In this document: one piece after another, positions 42,970 through 52,180 of the stretch
Numbering within the stretch: the first letter of the stretch is position 1
Layout of the letters: the number at the start of each line of letters is the position of its first letter
Origin: Marinobacter bohaiensis
GTDB taxonomy: Bacteria > Pseudomonadota > Gammaproteobacteria > Pseudomonadales > Oleiphilaceae
Direction: 5' to 3'
NCBI RefSeq assembly: GCF_003258515.1
Contig: NZ_QGEH01000001.1
Coordinates: forward strand, 1,364,001 to 1,428,000
DNA: 64,000 nt
The notes under the pieces: model-generated
What the model was told of the DNA's origin: nothing
The model's database searches: none
Seen by the model: the letters and a program-made list of their open reading frames with translations, nothing else
Position numbers and translations under genes: made by a program

Positions 42970-43482
42970 TTACTCCGCAGGCATCCACAGGCTGGTCAGG
43001 TTGCCCAGCAGATCGCTGCCCAGGCCTTGTTCCTGCAGGAAATCCAGGATGACCGGCGCGAACTGCTCGATTGCAGATGGTTGCAGGCCCAGGGCTCCGA
43101 AGGCTTTCTCAACGCCGTCCATGGACGAAACGTTGGACAGGGCCGAACTCAGCAGGTTGCTCGATCCGTCTCCGGAACTGCCCAGCAGACTGCCCAGCCC
43201 GGAAACCTCATCGCTGACCTGGCTGAACGAAGTCCCGCCCAGTTGGCTCTGGGCCAGCTGCATCAGTGCTCCGGCACCGCCGGCGGCCTGGGTCTGGGTG
43301 ACTCCCAGCTGTTCCTGCAGGTCGCTGACCAGGGCGCTGGCTTCGCCGGTCACTTCGACCGACTCTTCCGGCAACAGCATGCTGCCGGACTCCAGTTTGC
43401 TGCCGAGGTCCAGGGCGCCGGCCGACGGGGCCAGCAGGTAAAGACTCGAGACGATGAGAAAGCGTTTGATAATGGTATTCAT
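42970..43482 (-). CDS. DUF2780 exported protein
   Basis: A 170-residue protein with a signal peptide (IIKRFLIVSSLYLLAPSAGALD, cleavage near 23) and a Gly/Ser/Leu-rich helical mature part fitting DUF2780: LVSDLQEQLGVTQTQAAGGAGALMQLAQSQLGG near 52-84, and AFGALGLQPSAIEQFAPVILDFLQEQG near 126-152. Predicted periplasmic or secreted; function of the family unknown. It is the first of two genes on this strand, followed by the DUF4442 gene. Confidence 0.84.
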   Translation of the reverse strand: MNTIIKRFLIVSSLYLLAPSAGALDLGSKLESGSMLLPEESVEVTGEASALVSDLQEQLGVTQTQAAGGAGALMQLAQSQLGGTSFSQVSDEVSGLGSLLGSSGDGSSNLLSSALSNVSSMDGVEKAFGALGLQPSAIEQFAPVILDFLQEQGLGSDLLGNLTSLWMPAE

Positions 43483-43659
43483 GGTGGCTCCGGCATGTCC
43501 TTGTTGGCAGGGAGTCGGGCGTGACGACGCTGGGAAGCCGGCGGATGCCGCTTGGGCCTCGTCAGGCCTCTGGATGCATAGACACCACTATATATAGGGG
43601 CTTGGCGGCACGATTTAAAGCGCTGGAGGGTTACGGAAAGGCAAGGAAAGCAGGTGGTT

Positions 43660-43685
43660 ACCGGCGCAGCGGGCGCTGCGCCGGT
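43660..43685 (-). terminator. perfect 12-bp palindromic hairpin after the acyl-CoA ligase
   Basis: ACCGGCGCAGCG (43660-43671) is complementary to CGCTGCGCCGGT (43674-43685), giving an 11-bp stem with a 4-base loop 12 bases past the ligase stop. There is no T-run on the minus strand. It probably ends or stabilises the ligase transcript. Confidence 0.55.
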
Positions 43686-43696
43686 GTTGGTGATGA

Positions 43697-45343
43697 TCAG
43701 GCCAGTTCGTCGCGGATGAGCTTCTTGTTGATCTTGCCCACGCTGGTCTTGGGAATGTCCTCGACGAAATCGATCATCTGGGGAATAGCCCATTTATTGA
43801 TCTCGCCGGCGTCCACGTACTGTTGCAGGTGCGCCTGGATGTCCTCCAGCGAGGCGTCCTGGCCGGGTGCCAGCACCACCAGCGCGTGCGGACGTTCGCC
43901 CCACTTGTCATCGGGGACCCCGACCACGGCGGTGGCGGCGACGGCGGGATGCTGACTGATCAGGTTCTCCAGATCCAGCGAGGACAGCCACTCGCCGCCG
44001 GTCTTGATCACGTCCTTGATGCGGTCGCGGATGATCAGCGTGCCGTCCGGATCGATGGTGCCCACGTCGCCCGTGTGCAGCCAGCCGCCTTCCCACAGGG
44101 CTTCGCCTTTCTCCGGCTCTTTCAGGTAGCCCTGGGTGAGCCAGGGGGTACGGGCCACCACTTCGCCTTTGGTCTCGCCGTCGTGGGGCAACAGGTTGCC
44201 GTCCGGATCGACGATCTGCAGGTCCACCATGGGGTTGGCGACGCCGGTCTTGATCCGCTTGGCGGTCTGCTGTTCCAGCGGCAGTTCGAGGTCTGCTTCT
44301 TTCAGGAAGGTGGTGCTCAGCAGCGGGCACGTCTCTGACATGCCGTAGCCGGTGTACATGCGGATACCCAGTCTGGCGCCGGCGTTGCACAGGCCTTCGG
44401 TCAGGGCGCTGCCGCCGATCAGCACGTGCCAGTTGCTCAGGTCCGCGGTCTTGATCGACTCGGTGGCCAGCATCATCTGCATGATGGTGGGCACGCAGTG
44501 GGAGAAAGTGACCTGGTGTTTCTTCAGCAGGTCCACCAGCAGCTCCGGCTCATAGCGCCCCGGATAGACCTGCTTGATGCCCATCATGGTGGCCGCGTAG
44601 GGCACGCCCCAGGCGTGGACATGGAACATCGGGGTGACCGGCATGTAGACGCTGTTGGAACGCAGCAGCGGCATCTGGTCGTTGAAGCCCAGGGTGCCGG
44701 TCTGAGTCAGGGTATGCAGCACCAGCTGGCGGTGGCTGAAGTAGACGCCTTTGGGGTTACCGGTGGTGCCGGTGGTGTAGAAGGTGGTGGCGATCGAGTT
44801 TTCGTCGAAGTCCGGGAAGTCGAAGTGATCGGCGGCGTCGGCCAGCAGCGCCTCGTATTCGCCATGGACATTGTTCAGCGAGGTGGCTTTGGCCTGCGCC
44901 TCGTCACTGAGCTGGATGTAGCCCTTGACCGTCTCCAGCTGGCTTTCCACCTGTTCGACCAGCGGCAGGAAGTCGTCGTGCACCAGCACCAGGTCGTCTT
45001 CGGCGTGGTTCATGGTGTACACGACCTGCTCCGGCGACAGGCGGATGTTCACGGTATGCAGGATGGCCCCGATCATTGGAATCGCGAAGAAGCACTCCAG
45101 GTAGCGCGGCGTGTCCCAGTCCATTACCGCCACCGTGTCACCGGGCTTCACGCCGGCTTCGGTCAGGGCGTTGGCCAGCCGGTGGATGCGCTTCTCAAGT
45201 TCGCGGTAGGTGTACTCACTGCGGTCGGCGTAGACAATCTTCTGGTCGGGTGCGTAGCGTGGGCCTGAAAGCAGCAACCGCTTGATCAGCAGGGGATAGG
45301 TATACGCGTTGCTGACTGGCGGAATTATTTTTGTATCGGCCAT
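43697..45343 (-). CDS. medium/long-chain fatty acid-CoA ligase (AlkK/FadD-like)
   Basis: A 548-residue AMP-forming acyl-CoA synthetase. The P-loop-like motif [20 protein letters not shown] is near 183-202, the acyl-binding region [10 protein letters not shown] near 335, [11 protein letters not shown] near 423, and the C-terminal motif [22 protein letters not shown] with the lysine-bearing end [16 protein letters not shown]. The opening ([33 protein letters not shown]) and length fit AlkK-type medium-chain ligases. It is preceded by a 16-base palindrome at 45384 and has GAGG 9 bases before its ATG. Role: activating fatty acids or alkane-derived acids for beta-oxidation. Confidence 0.88.
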   Translation of the reverse strand: MADTKIIPPVSNAYTYPLLIKRLLLSGPRYAPDQKIVYADRSEYTYRELEKRIHRLANALTEAGVKPGDTVAVMDWDTPRYLECFFAIPMIGAILHTVNIRLSPEQVVYTMNHAEDDLVLVHDDFLPLVEQVESQLETVKGYIQLSDEAQAKATSLNNVHGEYEALLADAADHFDFPDFDENSIATTFYTTGTTGNPKGVYFSHRQLVLHTLTQTGTLGFNDQMPLLRSNSVYMPVTPMFHVHAWGVPYAATMMGIKQVYPGRYEPELLVDLLKKHQVTFSHCVPTIMQMMLATESIKTADLSNWHVLIGGSALTEGLCNAGARLGIRMYTGYGMSETCPLLSTTFLKEADLELPLEQQTAKRIKTGVANPMVDLQIVDPDGNLLPHDGETKGEVVARTPWLTQGYLKEPEKGEALWEGGWLHTGDVGTIDPDGTLIIRDRIKDVIKTGGEWLSSLDLENLISQHPAVAATAVVGVPDDKWGERPHALVVLAPGQDASLEDIQAHLQQYVDAGEINKWAIPQMIDFVEDIPKTSVGKINKKLIRDELA

Positions 45344-45383
45344 TGTGAAACAACCTCGTCAGATTTTGGAAATGAGTTTTGTT

Positions 45384-45399
45384 TTGGTTGTACAACTAA
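45384..45399. promoter_or_regulatory. palindromic operator upstream of the acyl-CoA ligase
   Basis: TTGGTTGTACAACTAA is a palindrome with one mismatched pair: a perfect 10-base GTTGTACAAC core (45387-45396) with outer TT/AA pairs. It lies 41 bases before the ligase start on the minus strand, where a TetR- or MarR-type repressor could act. No regulator gene lies next to it. Confidence 0.5.
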
Positions 45400-45519
45400 T
45401 CTGCCACAGAATTCTGAAAAGGCAAGGATGAGAAAGTATGATTTTGCGGGGAGAAAAAGCGGGGAAATGGAGCGGGCAATACGGGGCGACGCGCTGATGG
45501 CATCGCCCGCCGGATGCCC

Positions 45520-45801
45520 TTACTCGTAGGTGCAGAGGTAGGCGGTGTCCACGTCGGCCTTGGCTTTGAAACTGGCCTGTCCGGCCACTTCGAAGGTTTC
45601 GCCGGCGCCGTAGGTCATCCACTTGTCCATACCCGGCAGAAGAACCTCCAGCGCACCACTGATGATGGTCATGGTTTCTTTCTTGGTGGTGCCGAACTCA
45701 TACTCACCCGGGCTGATGACGCCCACGGTGGCCGGCAGGTCTGCCGTCTGGAAGGCAATGGATTTTGCGTTGCCATCGAAGTATTCGTTCACGTTCAGCA
45801 T
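45520..45801 (-). CDS. ppnP: pyrimidine/purine nucleoside phosphorylase
   Basis: A 93-residue cupin-fold enzyme of the PpnP (YaiE, DUF1255) family, which phosphorolyses several nucleosides to base and ribose-1-phosphate. Family features: NVNEYFDGNAKSIAFQTADLPATVGVISPGEYEFGT at 3-38, then EVLLPG, the conserved GAGETFEVA near 66, and the ending AYLCTYE. Length is as expected. AGGAGA precedes the ATG. It is divergent from the DUF4112 gene. It could work with the purine uptake genes, but nothing links them directly. Confidence 0.92.
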   Translation of the reverse strand: MLNVNEYFDGNAKSIAFQTADLPATVGVISPGEYEFGTTKKETMTIISGALEVLLPGMDKWMTYGAGETFEVAGQASFKAKADVDTAYLCTYE

Positions 45802-45867
45802 AAAGATGTCTCCTGAAATCTGGATCGCCTACTATACGGGAAAACGATCCGGCATGGATGAAAAATA

Positions 45868-46374
45868 ATGGACCCAGACAACACCCACAGAGCCATGCCC
45901 GACGCGGCCGAACGCGAGCGGCTGGAGAAGGCCCTGGCGCGGCTGGAAGGCTCGGCTCGGCTATTGGATAGCCAGTTCCGGATTCCGTTCACACGCATCC
46001 GCTTCGGGCTGGACCCGTTGATCGGTCTGCTGCCGGGGATCGGCGACGCCGCCGGGCTGTTGCTGTCGCTCTACCTGATGGTCGAGTCGGTACGGTTGGG
46101 GGCAGGCTCCCGTCAGGTGTTCAAAATGGCCGGCAACGTGTTGCTGGAGTTTGTGGTGGGCCTGATCCCCATCGTCGGGGATATATTCGACGTGACCTGG
46201 AAAGCCAATAACCGCAACGCCGCGCTGCTGCGCAAGCACATCGAGCAGCGCCTGGAGCCGGACAATCCCGGCCGGCCCTGGCGTCTCTATTTACTGATCG
46301 GCGTGTTTGGCGCGCTGCTGCTGTTCCTGCTGGCGATGATCTGGGGCGCGCTGTTCCAGGCCTCCGCGGCCTGA
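45868..46374 (+). CDS. DUF4112 membrane protein
   Basis: A 168-residue protein of the DUF4112 family. After a charged N-terminal helix, the conserved segment LDSQFRIPFTRIRFGLDPLIGLLPGIGDAAGLLLSLYLMVESVRLG (near 31-76) and its partner LLEFVVGLIPIVGDIFDVTWKANNRNAALL (near 92-121) give two membrane stretches. A third helix near 139-160 closes the protein. Function of the family is unknown. It is divergent from ppnP and convergent with mrpG, whose stop lies 10 bases beyond its own. Confidence 0.85.
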   Translation: MDPDNTHRAMPDAAERERLEKALARLEGSARLLDSQFRIPFTRIRFGLDPLIGLLPGIGDAAGLLLSLYLMVESVRLGAGSRQVFKMAGNVLLEFVVGLIPIVGDIFDVTWKANNRNAALLRKHIEQRLEPDNPGRPWRLYLLIGVFGALLLFLLAMIWGALFQASAA

Positions 46375-46384
46375 TCGGGCGGCG

Positions 46385-46717
46385 TTACTGATCCCAGGGG
46401 TTGCCCCGGGTGTCGTCCATCCGCTTCACATCCAGATGCATGGCTGCCTTGGCCAGCATATTGGCGCTGATGGGTGCGGTCAGGAACAGGAACACCATGA
46501 TCAGGATTTCTTCCACGTCCACGCTGCGGTCAGAGATCGTGAAGAACAGCATCGAGCTGAACACGATACCGCCCACCCCCAGGGTGGTGGCCTTGGTGGG
46601 GGCGTGCAGCCGGGTGTAGAAGTCCGGCAGGGTCAGCAGGCCGATGGAGCCGGCCAGGGCAAACAGGCCGCCGAGGATCAGTAAAACGACAATCAGTATT
46701 TCCAGTGCAACGGGCAT
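46385..46717 (-). CDS. mrpG: Mrp Na+/H+ antiporter subunit G
   Basis: A 110-residue MnhG/MrpG subunit with three helices (LEILIVVLLILGGLFALAGSIGLLTLPDFYTRLHAPTKATTLGVGGIV; the PDFYTRLHAPTKATTLG motif is diagnostic). It is the last gene of the mrp operon, 10 bases after mrpF. In the complex it is one of the small subunits needed for antiport assembly. The gene is complete. Confidence 0.92.
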   Translation of the reverse strand: MPVALEILIVVLLILGGLFALAGSIGLLTLPDFYTRLHAPTKATTLGVGGIVFSSMLFFTISDRSVDVEEILIMVFLFLTAPISANMLAKAAMHLDVKRMDDTRGNPWDQ

Positions 46718-46727
46718 GGGGCCTCCG

Positions 46728-46997
46728 CTATTCGATAACGCTGCCGCGCTTGAGGTATTTGGCCAGGGCCACGGTGCCGATAAAGCCCATGACCGCGATC
46801 AGCAGCGCGGCCGGAATGTACAGGCGCGAGTGGATGACCATGCTGAACAGCACAATCAGGGCGATGGCGTTGATGTACAGGCTGTCCAGCGCCAGGATAC
46901 GGTCGGGCGCAGCCGGCCCCTTGATCAGGCGGATCAGGTTGAGCACCGTCGCCAGGGTGACCATGCCCAGAGTGACTTTGAGCGCGATGGCAATCAT
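46728..46997 (-). CDS. mrpF: Mrp Na+/H+ antiporter subunit F
   Basis: An 89-residue MrpF subunit with three helices and the conserved LIKGPAAPDRILALDSLYINAIALIVLFSM (near 23-52), in which the Asp of PDRILALD is a conserved charged residue. It overlaps mrpE by 4 bases at its start, showing translational coupling. It works within the multi-subunit antiporter in the inner membrane. Confidence 0.91.
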   Translation of the reverse strand: MIAIALKVTLGMVTLATVLNLIRLIKGPAAPDRILALDSLYINAIALIVLFSMVIHSRLYIPAALLIAVMGFIGTVALAKYLKRGSVIE

Positions 46998-47485
46998 TTG
47001 AAAATCTCCAGCAGCGGACGCTCGTAACGTTTCTTGATCTCTTCCACCAGCGCCGCTTCGTCTTCCATGTCCAGTACGTGAATCAGCAGCAGCGATTCGT
47101 CGTCACTGACGTCGGCACTGACCGTGCCCGGTGTCAGGGAGATGGTGCCCGCCAGTGTGGAAATGGCCAGCGGGTGCTTCAGTTCCAGCGGGTAGGAAAC
47201 GAACGCCGGGCGCGGTTTGCGCACCGGGTTGAGGACGATGTAGGCCACGTTGACGCTGGCCACCACGATGTCCCAAAGGACCCGCAGGATGTAGGTCAGG
47301 AACCGGAAAGGGCGTCGGATGGACGGGTTGTCGGGCCAGAAGTTGCGCGTGAACAGCGGCAACAACCAGGCCAGCAGCACGCCCATGACGATGCTGGCGC
47401 CAGAGATGCCGTTGCTCAGCGCCTGCCAGACCAGGAACAGGGTGACGCTCAACAGCGGGTGCGGCAGTCCGAAACGACCGTTCAT
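46994..47485 (-). CDS. mrpE: Mrp Na+/H+ antiporter subunit E
   Basis: A 163-residue MrpE subunit: hydrophobic N-terminal half (LLSVTLFLVWQALSNGISGASIVMGVLLAWLLPLF) then a cytoplasmic domain with the family segment ISLTPGTVSADVSDDESLLLIHVLDM near 113-138. Overlaps mrpD by 4 bases and mrpF by 4 bases. Role is structural in the antiporter complex. Confidence 0.91.
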   Translation of the reverse strand: MNGRFGLPHPLLSVTLFLVWQALSNGISGASIVMGVLLAWLLPLFTRNFWPDNPSIRRPFRFLTYILRVLWDIVVASVNVAYIVLNPVRKPRPAFVSYPLELKHPLAISTLAGTISLTPGTVSADVSDDESLLLIHVLDMEDEAALVEEIKKRYERPLLEIFK

Positions 47486-49005
47486 AGTGTGTCTCCCCCG
47501 TTGACCATCGGTGTCTCCAGAATCTCGATGTAAGCCGACGGCGTATGCAACTGCTGTGCGGTGGCATCGGTGTAGCGGCTGATCGGGCCGGCAAAGGCCA
47601 CGATCACCAGGCTCATGGCGATCAGGGCACCGGCGGAGACGGTCACCGGAAGGGTCAATTGGCCGGGATCGCGAACATGGCCCTCCACGTTACGCCAGAA
47701 CACGATGCTGCCGGCGCGGCTGTAGGCCACCACGGTCAGGAAACCGCCCACCAGGATCACGCCCCAGAGCCAGCCCAGTTCGATACCTGGTTGCACCGAT
47801 TCCAGGATCAGCACCTTGGCAAAGAAACCGCTCAGCGGTGGCAGACCGGCCGCGGCCGTGGCGCCAATCAGGAACAGTACGCTCAGCAGCGTACGGCTGC
47901 GCATGCGCGGCGCGGTTACGATGCGGTCCTGGGCCGAGCCCCGCTGGCGGGCCACCAGGTCAACGACCAGGAACAGACCACCCACCACCCAGGTGGTATT
48001 GAGCAGGTAGAACAGTGCCGCCGACGTACTGGCCACGGTATTGAGACTGATCGCGGCCAGCAGCGTGCCCACGGAAATGATCACCTGCCAGGCGACCAGT
48101 TTGCGCAGCCCGTCCGAACCCAGCGCGCCGACCACGCCGGCGGCCAGGGTCACCAGCGCCAGCGGGAACAGCCAGTCCATGCCCAGGTGCGCCAGCGGGC
48201 CGGCGTCGTCGCCGAACACCAGCAGGTAGACCCGCAGGATGGCGTAGATGCCCACCTTGGTCATTACGGCAAACAGGGCCGCCACCGGCGCCGTGGCGCT
48301 GGCGTAGGCCCGCGGCAGCCAGAAGCACAGCGGCAGCAGCGCCGCCTTGAGGGCGAATACCACCAGCAGGAGCATACCCGCGGCCCGCACCAGCAGCAGG
48401 TCGTTGCCGCTGACCTGCGGCACCTTAACCGCCAGGTCCGCCATGTTGAGGGTGCCTACCACGCTGTAGAGCAGGCCCACGGCGATCAGGAACAGGGATG
48501 AGCCAATCAGGTTCAGCACCACGTAGTGCAGGCCGGGCACCGTGCGGGCGGTACCACCGCCGTGCATCAGCAGGCCGTAGGAGGCGATCAGCAGCACCTC
48601 GAAGGCGACGAACAGGTTGAACAGGTCGCCGGTCAGGAAGGCGATGTTCAGGCCCAGCAGCTGGAACAGGAACAGGGCGTGGAAATGCCGGCCCACCGCA
48701 TCGGTGCCGCGGGTCGAGTAGATGTGGCAGAAGAAGGCCAGCAGCGCAGTCATGAACACCATCATCGCCGACAGACGGTCCAGCACCAGCACGATGCCGA
48801 AGGGCGGCGCCCAGTTGCCGAAGGCGTAGGCGCGGTAGGTGCCGTCATCGGCCATCAGCAGCAGGCTGAAAGCCACCACCAGCAGCAGCGTCGTGGTGGC
48901 CAGTGCCAGCGTCCGGCGCAGACCCAGGGGCGCGAAGCTCATGAAGATCTGGAGGATGCCTCCCAACAGCGGCAACAGAATGGGGGCGGTCAACAGGTGA
49001 TTCAT
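47482..49005 (-). CDS. mrpD: Mrp Na+/H+ antiporter subunit D
   Basis: A 507-residue antiporter-like subunit homologous to complex I NuoM/N, with about 14 helices. Visible family features include the helix-5 region LLMHGGGTARTVPGLHYVVLNLIGSSLFL near 145-173 and AAGMLLLVVFALKAALLPLCFWLPRAYASATAPVAALFAVMTKVGIYAILR near 210-260 with the conserved Lys pair. It is thought to move protons or Na+ together with MrpA. It is coupled by 4-base overlaps to mrpC and mrpE. Confidence 0.93.
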   Translation of the reverse strand: MNHLLTAPILLPLLGGILQIFMSFAPLGLRRTLALATTTLLLVVAFSLLLMADDGTYRAYAFGNWAPPFGIVLVLDRLSAMMVFMTALLAFFCHIYSTRGTDAVGRHFHALFLFQLLGLNIAFLTGDLFNLFVAFEVLLIASYGLLMHGGGTARTVPGLHYVVLNLIGSSLFLIAVGLLYSVVGTLNMADLAVKVPQVSGNDLLLVRAAGMLLLVVFALKAALLPLCFWLPRAYASATAPVAALFAVMTKVGIYAILRVYLLVFGDDAGPLAHLGMDWLFPLALVTLAAGVVGALGSDGLRKLVAWQVIISVGTLLAAISLNTVASTSAALFYLLNTTWVVGGLFLVVDLVARQRGSAQDRIVTAPRMRSRTLLSVLFLIGATAAAGLPPLSGFFAKVLILESVQPGIELGWLWGVILVGGFLTVVAYSRAGSIVFWRNVEGHVRDPGQLTLPVTVSAGALIAMSLVIVAFAGPISRYTDATAQQLHTPSAYIEILETPMVNGGDTL

Positions 49006-49385
49006 GACTTCTCCTCTGGTGCGGTCTCGGCACGTTTCTCGGCGCCGGACTCGGGCCAGAATTCCTCGATCTTGCCATCGACGTGGTCGTCACCGGTATC
49101 CGCCCGGCTGCGCAGAGCCAGCACCACCACAAAAGCGGTCATGGCGAAGCCGATGACGATCGCGGTCAATACCAGCGCCTGGGGTAGGGGGTCGGAGTAC
49201 TGCTCCGTGCTGTCGATGATCGGCTGGCCGCCGGTCACGAGGCGGCCGGTGGAGAACAGGAACAGGTTGACCCCGTAGGACAGCATGGTCAGGCCCACGA
49301 CAACCGGGAAGGTGCGTGCGCGCAGCACCAGGTACACGCCGGCTGCGGTCAGGGCGCCGATCACCAGGGCAAATACAATCTCCAT
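49002..49385 (-). CDS. mrpC: Mrp Na+/H+ antiporter subunit C
   Basis: A 127-residue NuoK-like subunit with three helices. The conserved GLTMLSYGVNLFLFSTGRL (near 33-51) and DPLPQALVLTAIVIGFAMTAFVVVLALR (near 68-95) are plain. The tail is acidic and rich in Glu. It touches mrpA (1-base overlap, stop/start ATGA-like) and overlaps mrpD by 4 bases. Confidence 0.92.
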   Translation of the reverse strand: MEIVFALVIGALTAAGVYLVLRARTFPVVVGLTMLSYGVNLFLFSTGRLVTGGQPIIDSTEQYSDPLPQALVLTAIVIGFAMTAFVVVLALRSRADTGDDHVDGKIEEFWPESGAEKRAETAPEEKS

Positions 49386-52180
49386 CAGGAATCCTCCGGC
49401 ATCGCGTCTGATTTCATGGAAAGCCGGCCCAAACTGGCCAGGATGGTCAGGGTAGCGCCGATCACCGTCAGGTAGACGCCGATGTCGAACGCCAGGGCGG
49501 AGGCCAGTTCAAAGTCGCCGACGAACGGCCAGTGAATGTGGCTGAAGGTGGAGGTCAGGAACGGATAGCCGAAGGCGAAACTGGCCAGGCCGGTCACCGT
49601 GGCGATCAGCAGTCCCAGGCCGATGGGCGTGCGCAGGCTGAACGGCATGCGCATATGGCTCCAGCGCATGCCGCTGGCGATGTACTGCAGGATCAGCGCC
49701 ACTGACGTCACCAGCCCGGCGACGAAGCCGCCACCAGGCAGGTTGTGCCCGCGCAGGAAGATATAAACCGACACCATCAGCGCCAACGGCAGCAGTGGCC
49801 GGGAAATCTGCTTGAGCATGGTCGGGTGCGCATCCGTCGACCAGGGATGCCCCTGGCCGTCGGTGGGCGGTGCCGCCAGGTTGGCTTCGCGCAGCATGGC
49901 GAAGATGCCGAGTGCGGCGATGCCCAGCACCGCGATTTCACCCAGGGTATCGAAGCCCCGGAAGTCCACCAGGATCACGTTGACCACATTGGTGCCGCCG
50001 CCGCCGGAGACGCTGTTCTCCAGGAAGTAACTGGAAATCGAATCGAACGGCCGCGTCAGCATGGCCAGGGTCACCAGGAACATGCCGCCACCGGCAACCA
50101 GGGCAATGACGATGTCGCGCCAGCGGCGGAATCGGCCGGCTTCCTGAGGCGTCCAGGACGGCAGGTAGTAGAGCGCCAGCATCAACAGGATGATGGTTAC
50201 CACTTCGACCGACAACTGGGTCATGGCCAGGTCAGGTGCCGAGAAGCGGGCGAAGCCCAGCGCCACCATCAGACCCACCACGCTCAGCAGGATCAGTGCG
50301 TAGACGCGTTCCCGGTGCATGGCCGCGGTGCCGATGGCCGCCACGACCAGGATGCCGGCCCCCACTGCCGTAGGCGCGTCCAGCGGGCTGACGCCGGCCG
50401 GGCCGATGAACCAGCCCAGCCTGGCCACTGGCCACAGCGCCACCAGCACCGCGCTGCCCAGCAGCAGGACGACATAGCGCTGCAGCGAGCCGTTCTCGAT
50501 GCGGGCGGTCAGGTTGTGGGCGCGTTCGGTCACCCAGGACACCACGGCCTCGAACACCGCTTTCTCGTCCACTTCCTTGAAGCGGTCGTGGAAGGCGAAC
50601 AGTTTGTGGCGCTGGGAATACATGAGCAGCCCGCCAAAGAAGGCAACGAAACTCATGATCAGCGGCAGGTTGAAGCCGTGGATGACCGTCAGGTGATAGT
50701 CGGGCACCGCGCCGGCGAGGGTGGCGGAGGCCGCGGCGTGCAGCAGAGGCCCCACCGAGATCGCCGGGAACATGCCCACCATCACGCAGGCAAACACCAG
50801 GATCTCCACCGGGATTTTCATGTAGCGCGGTGGCTCATGGGGCGGAAAGATGGGCAGGTCGCGCGGCTTGCCGTTAAAGAAGACGTCGTGGATGAAGCGG
50901 GCCGAATAGGCCACCGCGAAAATGCCCGCCAGAGTGGCGACCAACGGCGGCAGGTAGGCCCAGATGCCGGGCAGGTTCAGCTCCAGCGACTCGGCAAAGA
51001 ACATCTCCTTGCTCAGGAAGCCGTTGAGCAGCGGTACCCCCGCCATGGACGCGGCGGCCACCATGGCCAGCGTGGCGGTATGCGGCATGAAGCGCCACAG
51101 ACCATTGATCTGGCGCATGTCGCGGGTGCCGGTTTCGTGATCGATGATGCCGGCTGCCATAAACAGCGACGCCTTGAACGTGGCGTGGTTAATGATGTGG
51201 AACACCGCCGCCACGGCGGCCAGTTTGGTGCCCATGCCGAACAGCAGGGTGATCAGGCCCAGGTGGCTGACGGTGGAGTGGGCCAGCAGCCCTTTCAGGT
51301 CGTGCTTGAACAGGGCCACGTAGGCACCCACCAGCAGGGTCACCATGCCGGTGAAACTGACCATGTAGAACCACAGCTCGGTGCCCGCCAGGGCTGGATA
51401 CAGCCGCGCCAGAAGGAATATGCCGGCCTTCACCATGGTGGCGGAGTGCAGGTACGCGGACACCGGGGTGGGCGCCTGCATGGCGTGCGGCAACCAGAAG
51501 TGGAACGGGAACTGGGCCGATTTGGTAAAGGCACCCAGCAGCACCAGCGTCAGGATCCAGGGGTAGAGCTCGTGGTTCTTGATGATATGCCCGGCGGCGA
51601 GCACATCGTCGATCTGGTAGCTGCCCACCACATTGCCCAGCAGCAGGACGCCGGCCAGCAGGGCCAGGCCGCCGCCACCGGTGACCGCCAGCGCCATGCG
51701 CGCGCCACGACGTGCATCCTGTTTATGGTTCCAGAAGCCAATCAGCAGGAACGACACCAGGCTGGTCAGCTCCCAGAAGATCAGCATCAGGATCAGGTTG
51801 CTGGACATGACGATGCCCAGCATCGAGCCCATGAAGGTCAGCAGCAGCCCGTAGAACTTGCCCACATTCTCGTGTTTTTTCAGGTAATAGCGGGAGTACA
51901 GGATGATCAGCAGACCGATGGCCAGGATCAGCAGGGCAAACAGCATCGACAGGCCGTCCAGGCGAAAGCTCAGGGACAGGCCGATGGACGGCAGCCACTC
52001 GTGGGTCTGGACCAGAATGCCGCCGGCCTCCAGAGTTGGCCAATGCGGATAAAGGGCGGCAAGAGCGATCACAGCCGGCACCGAGGCGGCAATAGCGATA
52101 GCGGTACGACCCGCCTGGGCAAACAGCGGTGTTACCGCAGCGCCCAAAAAAGGCAATAGAACGACCAGCGCGAGGGTCAT
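49385..52180 (-). CDS. mrpA: Mrp Na+/H+ antiporter fused subunits A and B
   Basis: A 931-residue fusion: MrpA NuoL-like core (residues ~1-500; ILMLIFWELTSLVSFLLIGFW, SAYLHSATMVKAGIFLLARLYP, LLAHSTVSHLGLITLLFG), the MrpA C-terminal domains with the MbhD-like and MbhE-like parts (FSAPDLAMTQLSVEVVTIILLMLALYYLP near 650), and a final MrpB domain (SRPLLPLALMVSVYIFLRGHNLPGGGFVAGLV near 790-822). Fusion of A and B with no separate mrpB marks a group-2 Mrp operon. GAGG precedes the ATG. It is the first gene of the six-gene unit, giving sodium efflux and pH balance in saline conditions. Confidence 0.93.
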   Translation of the reverse strand: MTLALVVLLPFLGAAVTPLFAQAGRTAIAIAASVPAVIALAALYPHWPTLEAGGILVQTHEWLPSIGLSLSFRLDGLSMLFALLILAIGLLIILYSRYYLKKHENVGKFYGLLLTFMGSMLGIVMSSNLILMLIFWELTSLVSFLLIGFWNHKQDARRGARMALAVTGGGGLALLAGVLLLGNVVGSYQIDDVLAAGHIIKNHELYPWILTLVLLGAFTKSAQFPFHFWLPHAMQAPTPVSAYLHSATMVKAGIFLLARLYPALAGTELWFYMVSFTGMVTLLVGAYVALFKHDLKGLLAHSTVSHLGLITLLFGMGTKLAAVAAVFHIINHATFKASLFMAAGIIDHETGTRDMRQINGLWRFMPHTATLAMVAAASMAGVPLLNGFLSKEMFFAESLELNLPGIWAYLPPLVATLAGIFAVAYSARFIHDVFFNGKPRDLPIFPPHEPPRYMKIPVEILVFACVMVGMFPAISVGPLLHAAASATLAGAVPDYHLTVIHGFNLPLIMSFVAFFGGLLMYSQRHKLFAFHDRFKEVDEKAVFEAVVSWVTERAHNLTARIENGSLQRYVVLLLGSAVLVALWPVARLGWFIGPAGVSPLDAPTAVGAGILVVAAIGTAAMHRERVYALILLSVVGLMVALGFARFSAPDLAMTQLSVEVVTIILLMLALYYLPSWTPQEAGRFRRWRDIVIALVAGGGMFLVTLAMLTRPFDSISSYFLENSVSGGGGTNVVNVILVDFRGFDTLGEIAVLGIAALGIFAMLREANLAAPPTDGQGHPWSTDAHPTMLKQISRPLLPLALMVSVYIFLRGHNLPGGGFVAGLVTSVALILQYIASGMRWSHMRMPFSLRTPIGLGLLIATVTGLASFAFGYPFLTSTFSHIHWPFVGDFELASALAFDIGVYLTVIGATLTILASLGRLSMKSDAMPEDS

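Noticed and set aside
43583-43600. ACTATATATAGGG as a promoter or origin-like AT patch
   Set aside because: It is a short isolated alternating AT stretch; no paired -35 at proper distance, no DnaA-box cluster.
49745-52159. 804-codon plus-strand frame opposite mrpA
   Set aside because: Its translation is a Gln/His/Gly/Asp-rich mirror of the transmembrane codons of mrpA and resembles no protein family.
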